Source: Verrucomicrobiia bacterium
GTDB lineage: Bacteria; Verrucomicrobiota; Verrucomicrobiia; Limisphaerales; DSYF01
NCBI GenBank assembly: GCA_035765895.1
Contig: DASTWL010000089.1
Location: 90,538-154,537 of the forward strand
Reading direction: 5' to 3'
Length of the DNA: 64,000 nucleotides
Below are positions 8,814 to 19,500 of the stretch, piece by piece. How positions within the stretch are numbered: position 1 is the first letter of the stretch; the number at the start of each line of letters is the position of its first letter. A model generated the notes under the pieces. The model was given only the letters and a program-made list of their open reading frames with translations. It had not been told where the DNA came from and did not search any database. The translations under genes and the position numbers were made by a program.

Positions 8814-11066
8814 TCACTGGCCCTTGCTGAGAATTCCGACGAACCCGCCGCCGGGAGCGAGTGAAAGCGTCAACACACCTTTGGAATCCACCCTGGAGGT
8901 GGATTCCACCACCGCCTGATAATCAGAAAACTTTGGATCGTCCGCAAAACTGCGCAGCGTCCATTTTTTTCCGAGCAAAAACTTCAACGGCACGTTCAGC
9001 GAGGCGGCGGCATCGCCGTTCATCGCGGCGAGATACCAGCATTCACCCGAACGACGGGCAATGACGGTGAATTTGCCCACCTCGGCCTTCAGCACCACGG
9101 TTTCATCCCAAACCGTTGGCATTCCGCGCAGAAATTCAATCCCCGGCTGGTCGCGATAGTTTTTCGGGCTGTCACACAACACCAGCAGCGGGCTCGGATA
9201 AATCACCGTCATTGCAAGCTGCCGTGCGCGCGTGCCCATGACCTGCGTCGGCGAGGTGATTTTGAAATCCTTCGGCGCGCGATTGAGAAAACCGCCCGGC
9301 GTGAAATCCATCGGCCCGAGCAACGCGCGGGTGAACGCCAGATTGATGGTGTGCTGCGGCGTGACGACGCCCCTGCCAAACTTGTTGTATTCGTTGCCGA
9401 GCACGCCCTCCTGCGTGATGAAGTTCGGATAGGTGCGCGCCAGTCCCGTGGGTTTGTATGTGCCGTGGAAGTCTATCAACAAATGATACTTCGCGGCGGT
9501 CGCGAGAACTTTCTCGCACCATTGGACGGTCTCCTGCGACTGGCTGTTGAGGAAATCAATTTTAACTCCGGCGAATCCTTGTTCCGCAAGATACTTCAGC
9601 GCCGCTTCCACCCCAAACGTCTCGATGTCGAGCGAGTGCGCCCAGATGAGCAGCCGGACGTTCTTCGACTTCGCATACGCCATCAGTTCGGGAATGTTCA
9701 CTTCCGGAACGGGCTTCCGGAAATCTCCGTGCTGCGGGTTGGGCGGCGAGTGAAGCGATTTCATGTAACTCGTCATTCCTTCATACCAATACCAATCCAT
9801 CAACTGATACGGCCAGCCCATCTCGGCTGCGAAATCAATGTATTCCTTGTGCGACGGCGTCGTGCCACGCGCCTCCACTTTGCGGTGCGCGGGGTTGGCA
9901 TCGTAGGGATTGACCCCCGTCCACCAAGCATCCCACGCGCACGCGCCGGGCTTGATCCATGAGATGTCTGGCAACCGGCAGGGCGTTGCCAGCGTGGCGA
10001 TCAGGTCCGAACCGGCCAACTCTTCAGCCGTCCGGCCAAACATCAACACGCGCCACGGGCTGACGCGCGGAGCGGATGACATCACCAATCCTTTGCCATC
10101 CGAACGGCTGTCGAGCACGGCTTTTACGGCGGGCGTTCCCGTGCCGGCCAGTGACATGCCCGCCCAATCGAGCACATCGGATTCCGCGATGGCGAAATAG
10201 CCGGCGGGTGTTTCGAGCGCCAACGGCAGGACACTGCGATACGGACGGCCCGGCTGACCGCTGGGAATGGCGCTCAACTTCGTTTCGGGATATTCATTCT
10301 CCGCGCATTCCGATTCCCCGCCCACCCAGCAACGGTAATCATCCGCAAAGCGAAACTCCGTCAATTCATTCGTCAGAACGAACTGCCCCAGGCCGGAACT
10401 TTCCGGCAGATCGTAACGAAACGCCACGCCGTTGTCATAAGCGCGCACAATCAAACCAAACGTGCGGTCCGGCGTGCCGCGCTCCTCCAACCTCAGCCGC
10501 AGTTCACGCCAGTGGTCGGGAACCATGCGGCGGTTGCCAAAAGGATTTTTCCATTCGCCGTTGTGCCGGGCTTTCGCGCCCTTCCGAATGACGGCCGCCG
10601 GGCCAAGTTTCGTGCCATCCTGAAATTCCAGGCCAAGGGGCGAGTTTGTGACGATTGTTTTGCCATTCGCCTCAACGCGGTAATTCAACCCGCCAGCGTC
10701 GGAGACAATCACCTTCAGTTCGCCGTCGGGGGAGACGGCCTGGCGTTCGGCGGCCGCGCCGTGAAATGATGCGGCGGCCACGCCAAGAATCACGCCCAGG
10801 AAGATTCGCGCGGCTTGCGTGATAGGATCACCGAGCACGGCTATGCTTCTAGCCAGCCGCAGCAGACTCGAACCAGCTGCGGCTGGCCGGCGACACAGCC
10901 GCGCTTTGACTCCGAAGTTCAAAGCGCGAATCGAGATTGGGAAAAGTCTCTCCCCGCCCGTGGAAACACCGGGAGTCGAAGCGGCGTGAACGCCGCGTTC
11001 CGATTGCATAGGTTGCGTGTCGCTCTGTTGCGCGAGGCTCAACAATTGGATGTCATTCATGGCCAT
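8814..11066 (-). CDS. Glycoside hydrolase family 97 (alpha-glucosidase/alpha-galactosidase type)
   Basis: The GH97 N-domain begins at AVSPDGELKVIVSDAGG. The barrel has YQLMDWYWYEGM and GVKIDFLNSQSQE, and a C-terminal domain follows. The Asp in KIDF sits where the retaining GH97 subgroup, which includes alpha-galactosidases, has its nucleophile; the inverting SusB group uses Glu residues instead. I therefore lean to alpha-galactosidase (inference). The start is in doubt. An ATG at 11066 has a good GGGAG ribosome site 8 bases away, but the signal peptide (ARIFLGVILGVAAASFHGAAA) appears about 85 residues later, and the DNA in between is a dispersed repeat. A GTG at 10838 directly before the signal peptide would give a normal 674-residue enzyme. 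Confidence 0.88.
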   Translation of the reverse strand: MAMNDIQLLSLAQQSDTQPMQSERGVHAASTPGVSTGGERLFPISIRALNFGVKARLCRRPAAAGSSLLRLARSIAVLGDPITQAARIFLGVILGVAAASFHGAAAERQAVSPDGELKVIVSDAGGLNYRVEANGKTIVTNSPLGLEFQDGTKLGPAAVIRKGAKARHNGEWKNPFGNRRMVPDHWRELRLRLEERGTPDRTFGLIVRAYDNGVAFRYDLPESSGLGQFVLTNELTEFRFADDYRCWVGGESECAENEYPETKLSAIPSGQPGRPYRSVLPLALETPAGYFAIAESDVLDWAGMSLAGTGTPAVKAVLDSRSDGKGLVMSSAPRVSPWRVLMFGRTAEELAGSDLIATLATPCRLPDISWIKPGACAWDAWWTGVNPYDANPAHRKVEARGTTPSHKEYIDFAAEMGWPYQLMDWYWYEGMTSYMKSLHSPPNPQHGDFRKPVPEVNIPELMAYAKSKNVRLLIWAHSLDIETFGVEAALKYLAEQGFAGVKIDFLNSQSQETVQWCEKVLATAAKYHLLIDFHGTYKPTGLARTYPNFITQEGVLGNEYNKFGRGVVTPQHTINLAFTRALLGPMDFTPGGFLNRAPKDFKITSPTQVMGTRARQLAMTVIYPSPLLVLCDSPKNYRDQPGIEFLRGMPTVWDETVVLKAEVGKFTVIARRSGECWYLAAMNGDAAASLNVPLKFLLGKKWTLRSFADDPKFSDYQAVVESTSRVDSKGVLTLSLAPGGGFVGILSKGQ
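10840..11015. repeat. Composite dispersed repeat inside the GH97 leader
   Basis: The block holds two inverted repeats: GCGGCTG...CAGCCGC (about 10879-10903) and the perfect palindrome GCGGCGTGAACGCCGC at 10981-10996. The second recurs at 16497-16512 with the same flanking TCCG. From memory, both cores are common interspersed repeats in Pedosphaera-like genomes; I have not been able to check this. Translated, the block gives a low-quality Arg/Ser/Ala-rich stretch with no domain, which supports a non-coding repeat over a true enzyme N-terminus. Confidence 0.7.
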
Positions 11067-11080
11067 TTCTAAAACTCCCG

Positions 11081-13969
11081 TCAGCGTGTCTTCAGAATAA
11101 CTGTCGCCGGCTTCAGGCCATCGGCTTCGGCCTTGAGTTGGATTTTTTCCGCGCCGCCATTGGGACGCAGGATCGCAATGCAGCGCCCTTCGTAAGTCTT
11201 GCGCAGCGGCAAGCGGAAGCTGGATGCATCGTTCGGCGCGCCGCTGCCCGTGGCCGCAAGTTCCCCTGCTCCGCTGATGGTGAAACGGATGGGAATCGTC
11301 GCGTTCGGAACACGGTTGCCCTTTGCGTCCACGACTTCAACCGTTACATACGAAAGGTCATTGCGATCCGCGCGGATGACCGAACGGTCGGCAGTGAGCC
11401 GGATTCTATGCGGTTCGCCGGCGGTTTTCAGCGTGGTCTTCGCGACTTCTTTCCCATTAACCAACCCGATGGCGCACAACTCACCCGGCTGGTAAGGCAC
11501 ATTGAACTTCGCCGTGAGTTTCGTCGCGGCGGAGACCGGTTTCTCACCAATGACTTTGCCGTTCAGTTCGAGGCGAACCGTGTCGCACCGGGAATAGACA
11601 TTGACCTGCAAGGGCTTTCCTTCGTGGCCCGGCCAGTTCCAACTGCGCGTCTCGTCCGGCCAGCCCCAGCCGCTGACGTTCTCGTGAATCCCTTCGGGAA
11701 CGGGCGTGTGAACGGCCATCTCGATCGGACTGCGACGCCAGACCACGTCGCGAGAGTAGGATTGCGGCTTCTTGAACCCACACACGTCAATGTCGCCGCA
11801 CCACGCATTATACCACGGCCACGGTTTGAGGAAGCTGTCCTTCTCGTTGCTTAACCAGGTATGGCCGATCCCCGATTCGCCGAAGTAATCCATCGCCGTC
11901 CAAACGAAGTCGCCGATGATGTAAGGATGCTTTTCCACGAGTGTCCAGTAGTCGAACAGGTCCTTCGGATACGATTCGCTGGCAAACATCACGCGCTTTG
12001 GATTTCGCGCATGATCAGATTCGTATTTGTCCGGGAGATAATTATAGCCGCCAATGTCGAGATGTGTGAATGCCACATCGGAAAGCTGATTCCAATTCCG
12101 GCTCACGTTGCCCCAATCCGAGCAGATCGCCTGCGTGATCGGCCGCGTTGGGTCGTGTGAGAGGACAGCTTTACGCAGCAGCTTCTGCGTCGCCTCGGCG
12201 CGGAACTGTTCGGGGATTTCGTTGCCGATGGACCACACCACGACGCAGGGATGATTACGGTCGCGGCGGACCATCGCCGCAATGTCGCGCTCTGCCCAAT
12301 CCTTGAAATGGAGGTGATAGTCCTGTGGATTCTTGGCTTCGTTCCAGCCGTCGAACGCCTCGTCTATCACGAGAATTCCCAGCCGGTCGCACGCATCGAG
12401 AAATGCCGGAGACGGCGGATTGTGGCTGGTGCGAATGGCGTTGAAGCCATTCGCCTTCATCAGCTCGACGCGGCGCTCCTCGGCGCGATCAATTGTCGCC
12501 GATCCGAGCGGGCCGTTGTCGTGGTGCAGGCAACCGCCCTTGAGTTTGAGCATCTGGCCGTTGAGCCGGAACCCGTGCTCGGCGTCCACTTCGATTTTGC
12601 GGATGCCGAAATGCGTCGAAGTCTTGTCGAGCGTCTTGCCGTCTGCCGCGATTTCGATTTCCGCCGAATACAATTCCGGCGAATCCGGCGACCACAGCTG
12701 CGGCGAGCGGACTTGCATCGGCTGCTCCATGGTATTGGTTCCATTTGCGGGCAGATGCAATTTGCTCTCGCTCGTTTGAACCACTTTGCCTTTGGCATTC
12801 AACACGCGCGTGCGGACGACCACATCGGCGTCAGCGCCTCCGTCATTGCAAACTTCCGTCGCGATCTTCACGACCGCCTTGTCTTTCGAAACCTCTGGCG
12901 TCGTCACAAATACGCCCCAGGTCGGCACATGAATCGGATCAGTGACGGTCAACCATGTGTGACGGTAGATACCCGAACCGGAATACCAGCGGCTGTTCTT
13001 GCCTTCATTGCGGACGCGGACGGCGATGAGGTTTTCCACCCCCGCCGGTTTCAGATACGGCGTCAGGTCGAATTCGAAGCTTGTGTAGCCGTAAGGATGA
13101 TTGCCGAGGTGCTGACCATTGATCCAGAAATCGGCATTCATGTAAACGCCGTCCAAGCGCACGACCACCCGCTTGCCCTTGTTCGCCGGTGACAGTGTGA
13201 AGTGCTTCCGATACCAACCCGTGCCACCGACCACGTGCCCGGTGGACGCGCCGCCTTTGCTTTTGGCGGTGTCGAACGGACCGACGCGGATGGATTCCGC
13301 GCCGGCTTCATTGATACCGCCGTTGCCGCTGCCATCAAACACACGCACGGCGAGCACATCCGAGCCATCCCCGCGCACAAGCGCAGCGGGAACGCGATAA
13401 CGCCGCTGAGTATCCCAAGCCGTGCGGTAGTCGGGCGGGAACGATCCCGTGCCGCCGATGCGTTCGCCGTTCAGGAACGTCTCGTCCACATCATCAACAC
13501 AGCCAAGCAACAGGTCGAAATCCTTGCCTTTGCACTCGGCGGGAATTCCGATGCGCCGGCGAAACCAGCCATAGACATTGTCGTTGGTATAATTCGAATG
13601 ATGCTCCCAATTGTCCGGCAGAGCGACCGGCTGCCAGGAGCCGTCGTCTAACTCGCGCCCCTTCCACGCAGCGTCGTCGCCTTTATGAAATTGCCATTTG
13701 CCAGGCACAACTGACAGCTCCGCAACCGAGGATTCGCCCGGCGGCAAATCCTCAATGCTCCAGTCATGCGGCACGTCGAGCACACGCCACGTGGAGTCGT
13801 CGAACGTCACCGCTTCTGCGCCCGGCGCATCCGCGCGCAGGAAACGCCAGCCGGAATCGAAGGAGCAATCTCGACCATTGCCGGCGGGCGCCGCCCAAAC
13901 GCCGCAGCACCATCCGGCCAGCACTGCCGCAAAAACGCATGTAACGACACGCTTGGCCATCATGCTCAT
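11081..13969 (-). CDS. GH2 beta-galactosidase-type enzyme with inserted jelly-roll module
   Basis: The protein is 962 residues from ATG 13969, the first start giving a signal peptide (VVTCVFAAVLAGWCCGVWA); ATGs at 13963 and 13960 also work. The layout is GH2 sugar-binding domain, Ig-like domain, TIM barrel, then DUF4982/Big-like domains. VVWSIGNEIP carries the acid/base Glu and FASESYP the nucleophile Glu. The sugar-binding domain is interrupted at about residues 85-232 by an extra jelly-roll module (GCVDDVDETFLNGERIGG ... VLAVRVFDG). The enzyme is likely periplasmic or extracellular and would remove beta-linked galactose or a related sugar. It starts 13 bases after the CE1-GH29 gene and ends 14 bases before the GH97 ribosome-site start. 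Confidence 0.92.
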   Translation of the reverse strand: MSMMAKRVVTCVFAAVLAGWCCGVWAAPAGNGRDCSFDSGWRFLRADAPGAEAVTFDDSTWRVLDVPHDWSIEDLPPGESSVAELSVVPGKWQFHKGDDAAWKGRELDDGSWQPVALPDNWEHHSNYTNDNVYGWFRRRIGIPAECKGKDFDLLLGCVDDVDETFLNGERIGGTGSFPPDYRTAWDTQRRYRVPAALVRGDGSDVLAVRVFDGSGNGGINEAGAESIRVGPFDTAKSKGGASTGHVVGGTGWYRKHFTLSPANKGKRVVVRLDGVYMNADFWINGQHLGNHPYGYTSFEFDLTPYLKPAGVENLIAVRVRNEGKNSRWYSGSGIYRHTWLTVTDPIHVPTWGVFVTTPEVSKDKAVVKIATEVCNDGGADADVVVRTRVLNAKGKVVQTSESKLHLPANGTNTMEQPMQVRSPQLWSPDSPELYSAEIEIAADGKTLDKTSTHFGIRKIEVDAEHGFRLNGQMLKLKGGCLHHDNGPLGSATIDRAEERRVELMKANGFNAIRTSHNPPSPAFLDACDRLGILVIDEAFDGWNEAKNPQDYHLHFKDWAERDIAAMVRRDRNHPCVVVWSIGNEIPEQFRAEATQKLLRKAVLSHDPTRPITQAICSDWGNVSRNWNQLSDVAFTHLDIGGYNYLPDKYESDHARNPKRVMFASESYPKDLFDYWTLVEKHPYIIGDFVWTAMDYFGESGIGHTWLSNEKDSFLKPWPWYNAWCGDIDVCGFKKPQSYSRDVVWRRSPIEMAVHTPVPEGIHENVSGWGWPDETRSWNWPGHEGKPLQVNVYSRCDTVRLELNGKVIGEKPVSAATKLTAKFNVPYQPGELCAIGLVNGKEVAKTTLKTAGEPHRIRLTADRSVIRADRNDLSYVTVEVVDAKGNRVPNATIPIRFTISGAGELAATGSGAPNDASSFRLPLRKTYEGRCIAILRPNGGAEKIQLKAEADGLKPATVILKTR

Positions 13970-13982
13970 GACGAACAAGAAA

Positions 13983-16571
13983 TCAGGAACAAATCCTGAG
14001 TGCCAGAGCGATCTTGCCGTCAAACTTCTCCGGCAGCGAGACGTGCAGCCCGCTTGCGTCGTGCGTGAACTTGAGCTTCCCGCCGCCGAGCAACCGGACG
14101 CTGCGGACCCTGCCCGGCCAGCTTTCTGCTTTTGTTGCCAGCGATTTGACGGTGACCTTCCCGTCTTTCGGAATTTCCAGCACAATGGCGTAAAGTGATT
14201 TTCCGTCTTTCGACTGCGTGAAACGGATGTCTTCCGCCGTGAACGGTTTGTCGGACACGTCTTTCTGGCCATCGAACGTGCCCTTCTCGGCGACCTCGGT
14301 GGAAGGGCCTTCCCCGTATACTTTCCAGGGGCGGGTCGCGTAGATGGCCTCGCCGTTCACCTTCAACCACGCGCCGATTTGTTTGACGATTTCAATTTCC
14401 TGTTCGTCGGGCTGGCCGTCGCGGCGCAACGGCACGCTCAGCATCAGATTGCCGTTCTTGCTGACGATGTCGGCGAGCATCCGCACGACCGACGCGGCGG
14501 GCGTGTAGCCTTTCCGTTCGTAAATTCCGCGGTCGTAATGCCACGAGCCGATGCAGGTGTCGGTCTGCCACGGCTGCGGCAAAATGCCGTTTGCCCGCCC
14601 GCGCTCAAGGTCATACACCAGCGCGCGGCGCTGCAATTCGTTCAACCATTTGCCGTTCATCACGGCTTCGGTGCGGCCGTGTTTGTCGAGGCGTGTGTTG
14701 TAAAAATGCGCGGCGAGCTTCAGGCCGATTTCATCGGTGACGCCATGAAACGGCAGCACAGTGTCGTCGAAATAAATCTGATCCGGATGATAATCGTCCC
14801 ACAGCTGCTGCGTGCGCTTGAAGAATTTCTCCATGTAGGCGGCGTCAGGAATGCTGCTGCCCTTCATGCCATCCCATTCCCATTGCAACGTGCTGCCCGG
14901 CGCGTGACTTTGCGCATACAGATCCTGCGGATCGAGGCCTTCCCACCATTGGCCCTTGCCGTCGGCCTTCGTCAGTTTGCCGTCGTAAGGCACGCCGGCC
15001 AGCGGGCCCCTCTTGTCCGCACCCTGGGCAACTTCATACCACGACCACGCGCGCGACGCGTGAACACTCACACCGAAGCGCAGGCCGATCTTGCGGGCCG
15101 CCTTTGCCCAACCGCCGATCAAATCCTTGTGCGGCCCGATGGCGACGGAATTCCAGGGCTGATACTTGGAATTGAAATTGTCGAAGTTGTCGTGGTGGCT
15201 GGCCAGCGCCATGAAATACTTCGCGCCATTTTCCTTGTAGAACTTCAGCAGCTTGTCGGGGTCGAAGTGCTCCGCCTTCCAGACGTGGATCACATCCTTG
15301 AAGCCGTTGGTCGACGGGTGGCCGTATTCCTTGAGGTGCAAATTGTATTGCCAGCCGCCCTCCTGATACATGCCGCGCGCATACCAGTCGCCGTGCTCGG
15401 GCTGACATTGCGGTCCCCAATGCGCCCAGATGCCGAACTTCGCGTCACGAAACCATTCGGGTGTCTGGTAATTCGTCAGCGAATTCCAGTCCGGCTTGAA
15501 CGGTCCGGCAGCGATGGGCGGCAGTTGCAGCGAATCGGCTTCCGCCGGTGCCTGGAAAATGCGTTGCGCGAAATGGTAGAGATTGTTCGCCCACGTCCCA
15601 CGGTCGTGGGGTTGGTCATCCACGTTCCAGACATGCGGCACGTCATGCTGTTTCAGATAGACGTGGACGCGTTGGGAAATGTTGATGAGGCCGTCCTTGT
15701 TGCCGCAGGAAAGGTAAAGCAGCTTCAACTGCCTCCGCGCCGCGGCCGGATCGGGCACGAGTTCGACGGGCGGTTTGGTGTTCGGTGCGGAGGAAAATCC
15801 GCCGACCCACGCGAACTTGTCGAGGTGACCCAGCCCGAAATTGAGCGACTGGCCGCCGCCCATTGAAAGCCCGGCAATCGCGCGCTGCTCGCGATTCGTG
15901 GCCGCGGAATATTTCGCCTGCATGGCAGGAATCAAACAGCCGATCAGATCGCGCTCGAACTTCGCAAATCCTTCCGCGTTTTCCGGCGAGAAGGTTTTGT
16001 CCGGTGGCGGCACGCTGTCGTCCGAAAGCGCGCGGCCGTTCGGCATCACGACGATCATCGGCACCGCCTTCCCGTCGGTGATGAGATTGTCCACAATCGC
16101 ATCAGCATGGACGTAGCCGCTCCATTCCCATTCGTTGCCGCCAATGCCGTGCAACAGACAGAGGACGGGATATTTCCGACCGTCCGAGTAGTCCGGCGGA
16201 AGGTAAACGACCGCCTTCCGCTTCCCGCCGGTGACGGTGGAATCGTATTCAAACACTTCGGTGTGACCTGCGATTTTGCCGGTGCGGGGCTTGTCGAAAC
16301 CAGCGGGCGCATCCGGAAAGGCGCGCACGTCATCCACCGCAAGCACGACGGGGCGGCCGAAGTTGGCGCGGGCGCGTCCGGACGAAACCTGTTCCGGCTT
16401 TTTCTGCGCCAGCAATGCACCGGGCGAAGCTGCAAGCAGCAGGAGCACGGTCAGGCAAAAAACCTGCACAAGATGCGACCGATCGCAGGCCGGACTGCGG
16501 CGTTCACGCCGCCGGGCCGAAACCATGGCAGTCTGGATGGATGAATTTGTCATAGAAATTGTGATCCGCAT
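13983..16571 (-). CDS. Bifunctional CE1-like esterase / GH29 alpha-L-fucosidase fusion
   Basis: The protein is 862 residues with two catalytic halves. Residues ~60-340 are an alpha/beta-hydrolase of the feruloyl/acetyl-xylan esterase (CE1, Esterase_D) type: VVYLPPDYSDG, LLHGIGGNEWEW, nucleophile elbow GLSMGGGQS, and a late DQPHDRGTW His. Residues ~370-860 are a GH29 fucosidase: AKFGIWAHWGPQ, LASHHDNFDNF and QIYFDDT with the nucleophile Asp. The signal segment FCLTVLLLLAASPGALLAQ starts only about 35 residues in. ATG 16571 lies 9 bases after the GH5 stop, but ATG 16553, ATG 16526 or GTG 16469 are possible starts, because the palindrome at 16497 lies in the N-terminal codons. The fusion suggests one substrate carries both an ester and a fucose. 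Its fucosidase half is paralogous to the GH29 at 22932-26513. Confidence 0.9.
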   Translation of the reverse strand: MRITISMTNSSIQTAMVSARRRERRSPACDRSHLVQVFCLTVLLLLAASPGALLAQKKPEQVSSGRARANFGRPVVLAVDDVRAFPDAPAGFDKPRTGKIAGHTEVFEYDSTVTGGKRKAVVYLPPDYSDGRKYPVLCLLHGIGGNEWEWSGYVHADAIVDNLITDGKAVPMIVVMPNGRALSDDSVPPPDKTFSPENAEGFAKFERDLIGCLIPAMQAKYSAATNREQRAIAGLSMGGGQSLNFGLGHLDKFAWVGGFSSAPNTKPPVELVPDPAAARRQLKLLYLSCGNKDGLINISQRVHVYLKQHDVPHVWNVDDQPHDRGTWANNLYHFAQRIFQAPAEADSLQLPPIAAGPFKPDWNSLTNYQTPEWFRDAKFGIWAHWGPQCQPEHGDWYARGMYQEGGWQYNLHLKEYGHPSTNGFKDVIHVWKAEHFDPDKLLKFYKENGAKYFMALASHHDNFDNFNSKYQPWNSVAIGPHKDLIGGWAKAARKIGLRFGVSVHASRAWSWYEVAQGADKRGPLAGVPYDGKLTKADGKGQWWEGLDPQDLYAQSHAPGSTLQWEWDGMKGSSIPDAAYMEKFFKRTQQLWDDYHPDQIYFDDTVLPFHGVTDEIGLKLAAHFYNTRLDKHGRTEAVMNGKWLNELQRRALVYDLERGRANGILPQPWQTDTCIGSWHYDRGIYERKGYTPAASVVRMLADIVSKNGNLMLSVPLRRDGQPDEQEIEIVKQIGAWLKVNGEAIYATRPWKVYGEGPSTEVAEKGTFDGQKDVSDKPFTAEDIRFTQSKDGKSLYAIVLEIPKDGKVTVKSLATKAESWPGRVRSVRLLGGGKLKFTHDASGLHVSLPEKFDGKIALALRICS
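16497..16512. repeat. Palindrome copy of the GH97-leader repeat
   Basis: GCGGCGTTCACGCCGC is the reverse complement of the 16-base palindrome at 10981-10996. On the minus strand both are followed or preceded by a TCCG-type flank. It lies just upstream of the signal-peptide codons of the CE1-GH29 gene, the same relative place as the other copy. Confidence 0.7.
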
Positions 16572-16580
16572 TCCCCGCTC

Positions 16581-19500
16581 TCAGGGCAGAGGCGGACCGA
16601 GTTTAACGCGGTAGAATCGTTGTGGCGCGGTCGAATTCATGTCCGTCCAGATAAACGGCAGCACAGGCGAGTTGGTGACGAGCGCCGTGCTCCATTGCGT
16701 GAGGTTGGTCGAAGTTTCCACTGCGTAATCCGGTCCGCTCTGGCCGCTGACGCTGAGACTGAACCGGCCGCCAGCGACGAAAACATTGCTGACGGTCGGA
16801 GCGGAAAGCGGATTCACCACGACGGCGAAAATTTGCGTGGCGCTCAGACTGGGCGACCCGTTGTCGGATACTTGCAGCATGAAGTGGCTGGTCGCATCGG
16901 CCTGCGTGACGAGCGGACGGAATGTGAACGCGCCGCTGTTGGCATTGAGTGTTGCATTCGTCACGCCAGCGAGCAGGGCGAAGGTCAGCGTTTGCGACGG
17001 TGAGTCAGTGTCGGTTGCGCTGGCGGTGAACGCGACGGTCTGGCCGACGTTCACCGTTTGGTCTGCAATCGGAGCCAGTGTCGGCGCGGTGTTCACCGGC
17101 GCGACAGCGTTCACCGTGAAAGCGATGGTTTGCGTGTGGCTGATCAATCCGGCGGTGGCGACAACCATCACGTTTGTTGTGGCGGAGACCGCACTGTTCG
17201 AAGCCGTGAGCGTCAGCAGGCTCGTGCCACCGATGTTGGGATTGTTCGTAAACGTGGCGGACACACCGCTGGGAAGATCGCTCACGCTCAAGGTGTAGCA
17301 GGCGTTCAAGCCATCGTTGGGAGTCACCGTGATGGAGCTCGTGCCATTCGTTCCGCCATCCACAGTCAGGCTGGTGGGATTCGCGGTCAGGGCGAAATCG
17401 GGCGCGGAAGCCTCATACGAAATGGAGTCAATGTAGCAGGTGCCCGTCCACGCGGCGCTGGTGAAAAATTGAACACCCAGCTTCTGCATGGGAGTGGGTG
17501 CGTTTGCCGGCACCGTCACGGTAATGGTGTTCCATTCGCCGAACGTGAGATTTCCAGATCCAATATAGTTGCCGATCCAATTCCAGTTGCGGTCTTGCAC
17601 GAAAGGCTGAACGGCACCGATCTTGGCGCCGCCCGGAATCCAAACATGGAAGGTAATTGTTGCGCCAGCGGCTATCGCCACATTGCCGACAGACGGAGTT
17701 CCAACATCGGATGATGAGGCATTCATGTTCACGGCGAGCGACTGATTGCCCGCAAAGTGCTGCGCGGCGGAAGCCGCAATGTCTGAAACCATGCCAACGC
17801 CTCCGGTCCAGCCTTGTGAACTGGTTTCAAAGTTGAATTGCGCCACGTCGTTGACGCCGGCAGTCGGCGCGTGGGCTTCGGGCGAAAAACCTGATGAACC
17901 CGAACCATTGACCGCGACGACTTGATAGTAATAGGTTGTGCCGCTGTTGAGGCTCGTATTGGTGCAGGACGTGCCGGTGATGCCAGTGATGATCGGCGCG
18001 GTCTTGCTTTCGCCGCCGCTCTGGCCCGCCCGGTAAAGATTGTAACTCGTCGCGCCGCTGCCAGCCGTCCAGGACAAAATCACCTGGCCCACGCCTCCTG
18101 TTGCAGTGAGATCGGACGCGGCGTAGGGGGCACCATTGGGAGGCGGCGGCGCGGCTCCGCCAGTCAACGCAGCAACCCTGGCCTGATCGTTGACCGCCCC
18201 CGTAGTCCAATCGAACGGGTTGCCGGGAGTGCTCCAATAAAACGGACTCAGTCCGTGGACGCGGGCGGATTCCGCGACATACTTGTTCCAGTAGAGTGTG
18301 GAAGCATTGTTATAGTCCGCTTCCGTTCCGGTCAGAGACGACGAATACGCTCCGAATTCGCCGATCATGACCGGAATGCCCTTGCTGACATACAAGTCAG
18401 CCAACTGCTGATGGAACGCGTCAATATCGCCTTCTTCACCCCAGGTGGCATTGCGGCCAGGGTCGCCCGCGTAATGGTAAGCCGGCCCCCAGAAGTAGAT
18501 CGCGTTGCCCCACGATTGATCGGTGTGAATGATCGTGAACAGCGAAGGCGTGTAGTTATGATATTCAACCATCAAGCGGTTGGTGACTGTGTCCGAGGGC
18601 AAGGCATTCATCCACGTCGGGTCCGAAACGCTTTGCATCACCAGCCAGCGATTCGTGTTGTTGCCGCCGACGCCACGCACCGCGTTCACGAACGTTTGGT
18701 AATAAAACATCAAGGTCTTCATCTCGTCCGTGTTGTGGACGTTTGGTTCGTTCGCCCCGGCAAAGAGCAGATGATTGTCGTAACCGGCAAAGGCCGTGGC
18801 GATCTGCGTCCAATAGGATTTCATTTTGGCGTTGATCGTCGGATCCACCGTCGGGCCGAGGTTGTTTTCCAGCCAGCCATCGTCCCAATGATCATTGATG
18901 ACGACATACATGCCCGCGTCGAGCGCCCAATCAACGGCCTGTTTGACCTGCGCCATGAAGGCGGGATTGATCGGGTAATTGGTAACACCGCCGCTGACGT
19001 TGGTGGTGGAATTGAAATCCCACGCACACGGAATGCGAACGGCATTGAACCCGGCGTTGGCGGCCGTGTAAAACACCGCCGCGCTCCGATTCGGCACACC
19101 CCACGTGGCCTCCAGTGTGTTGCCGAGATTCCATCCGTAGGTCGGCATCGGCCAGGGCATCGAGGCGGGAATGCTAATCGGCGCGGGTTGCAGACCAAGA
19201 TCGAACACCGCGTCGAACGTGTGACTGCTGCCTTTGGACACCGCGCCACCATTGATCGGAATGGTGACGATTTCGCCGCCGGCGTAAGCGTTTGTCGCCA
19301 CGGCCAGCGCCGCATAGCCGCCGCTGTCCGGCTTGATGCCGAATGTAAACGCATAAGTTCTGTTCGCCGGCAGCGGCACGTTCAGCCCGCTCCACTTCAG
19401 CCAGGCGCCGTCGGTGAAACCGGGGTTGGCAGTCTTGAACTCAATCAGAAAGGTCGCCGTATTGCCGCTGATCGAATAGATGCGCAGGTAATAGTTCGGC

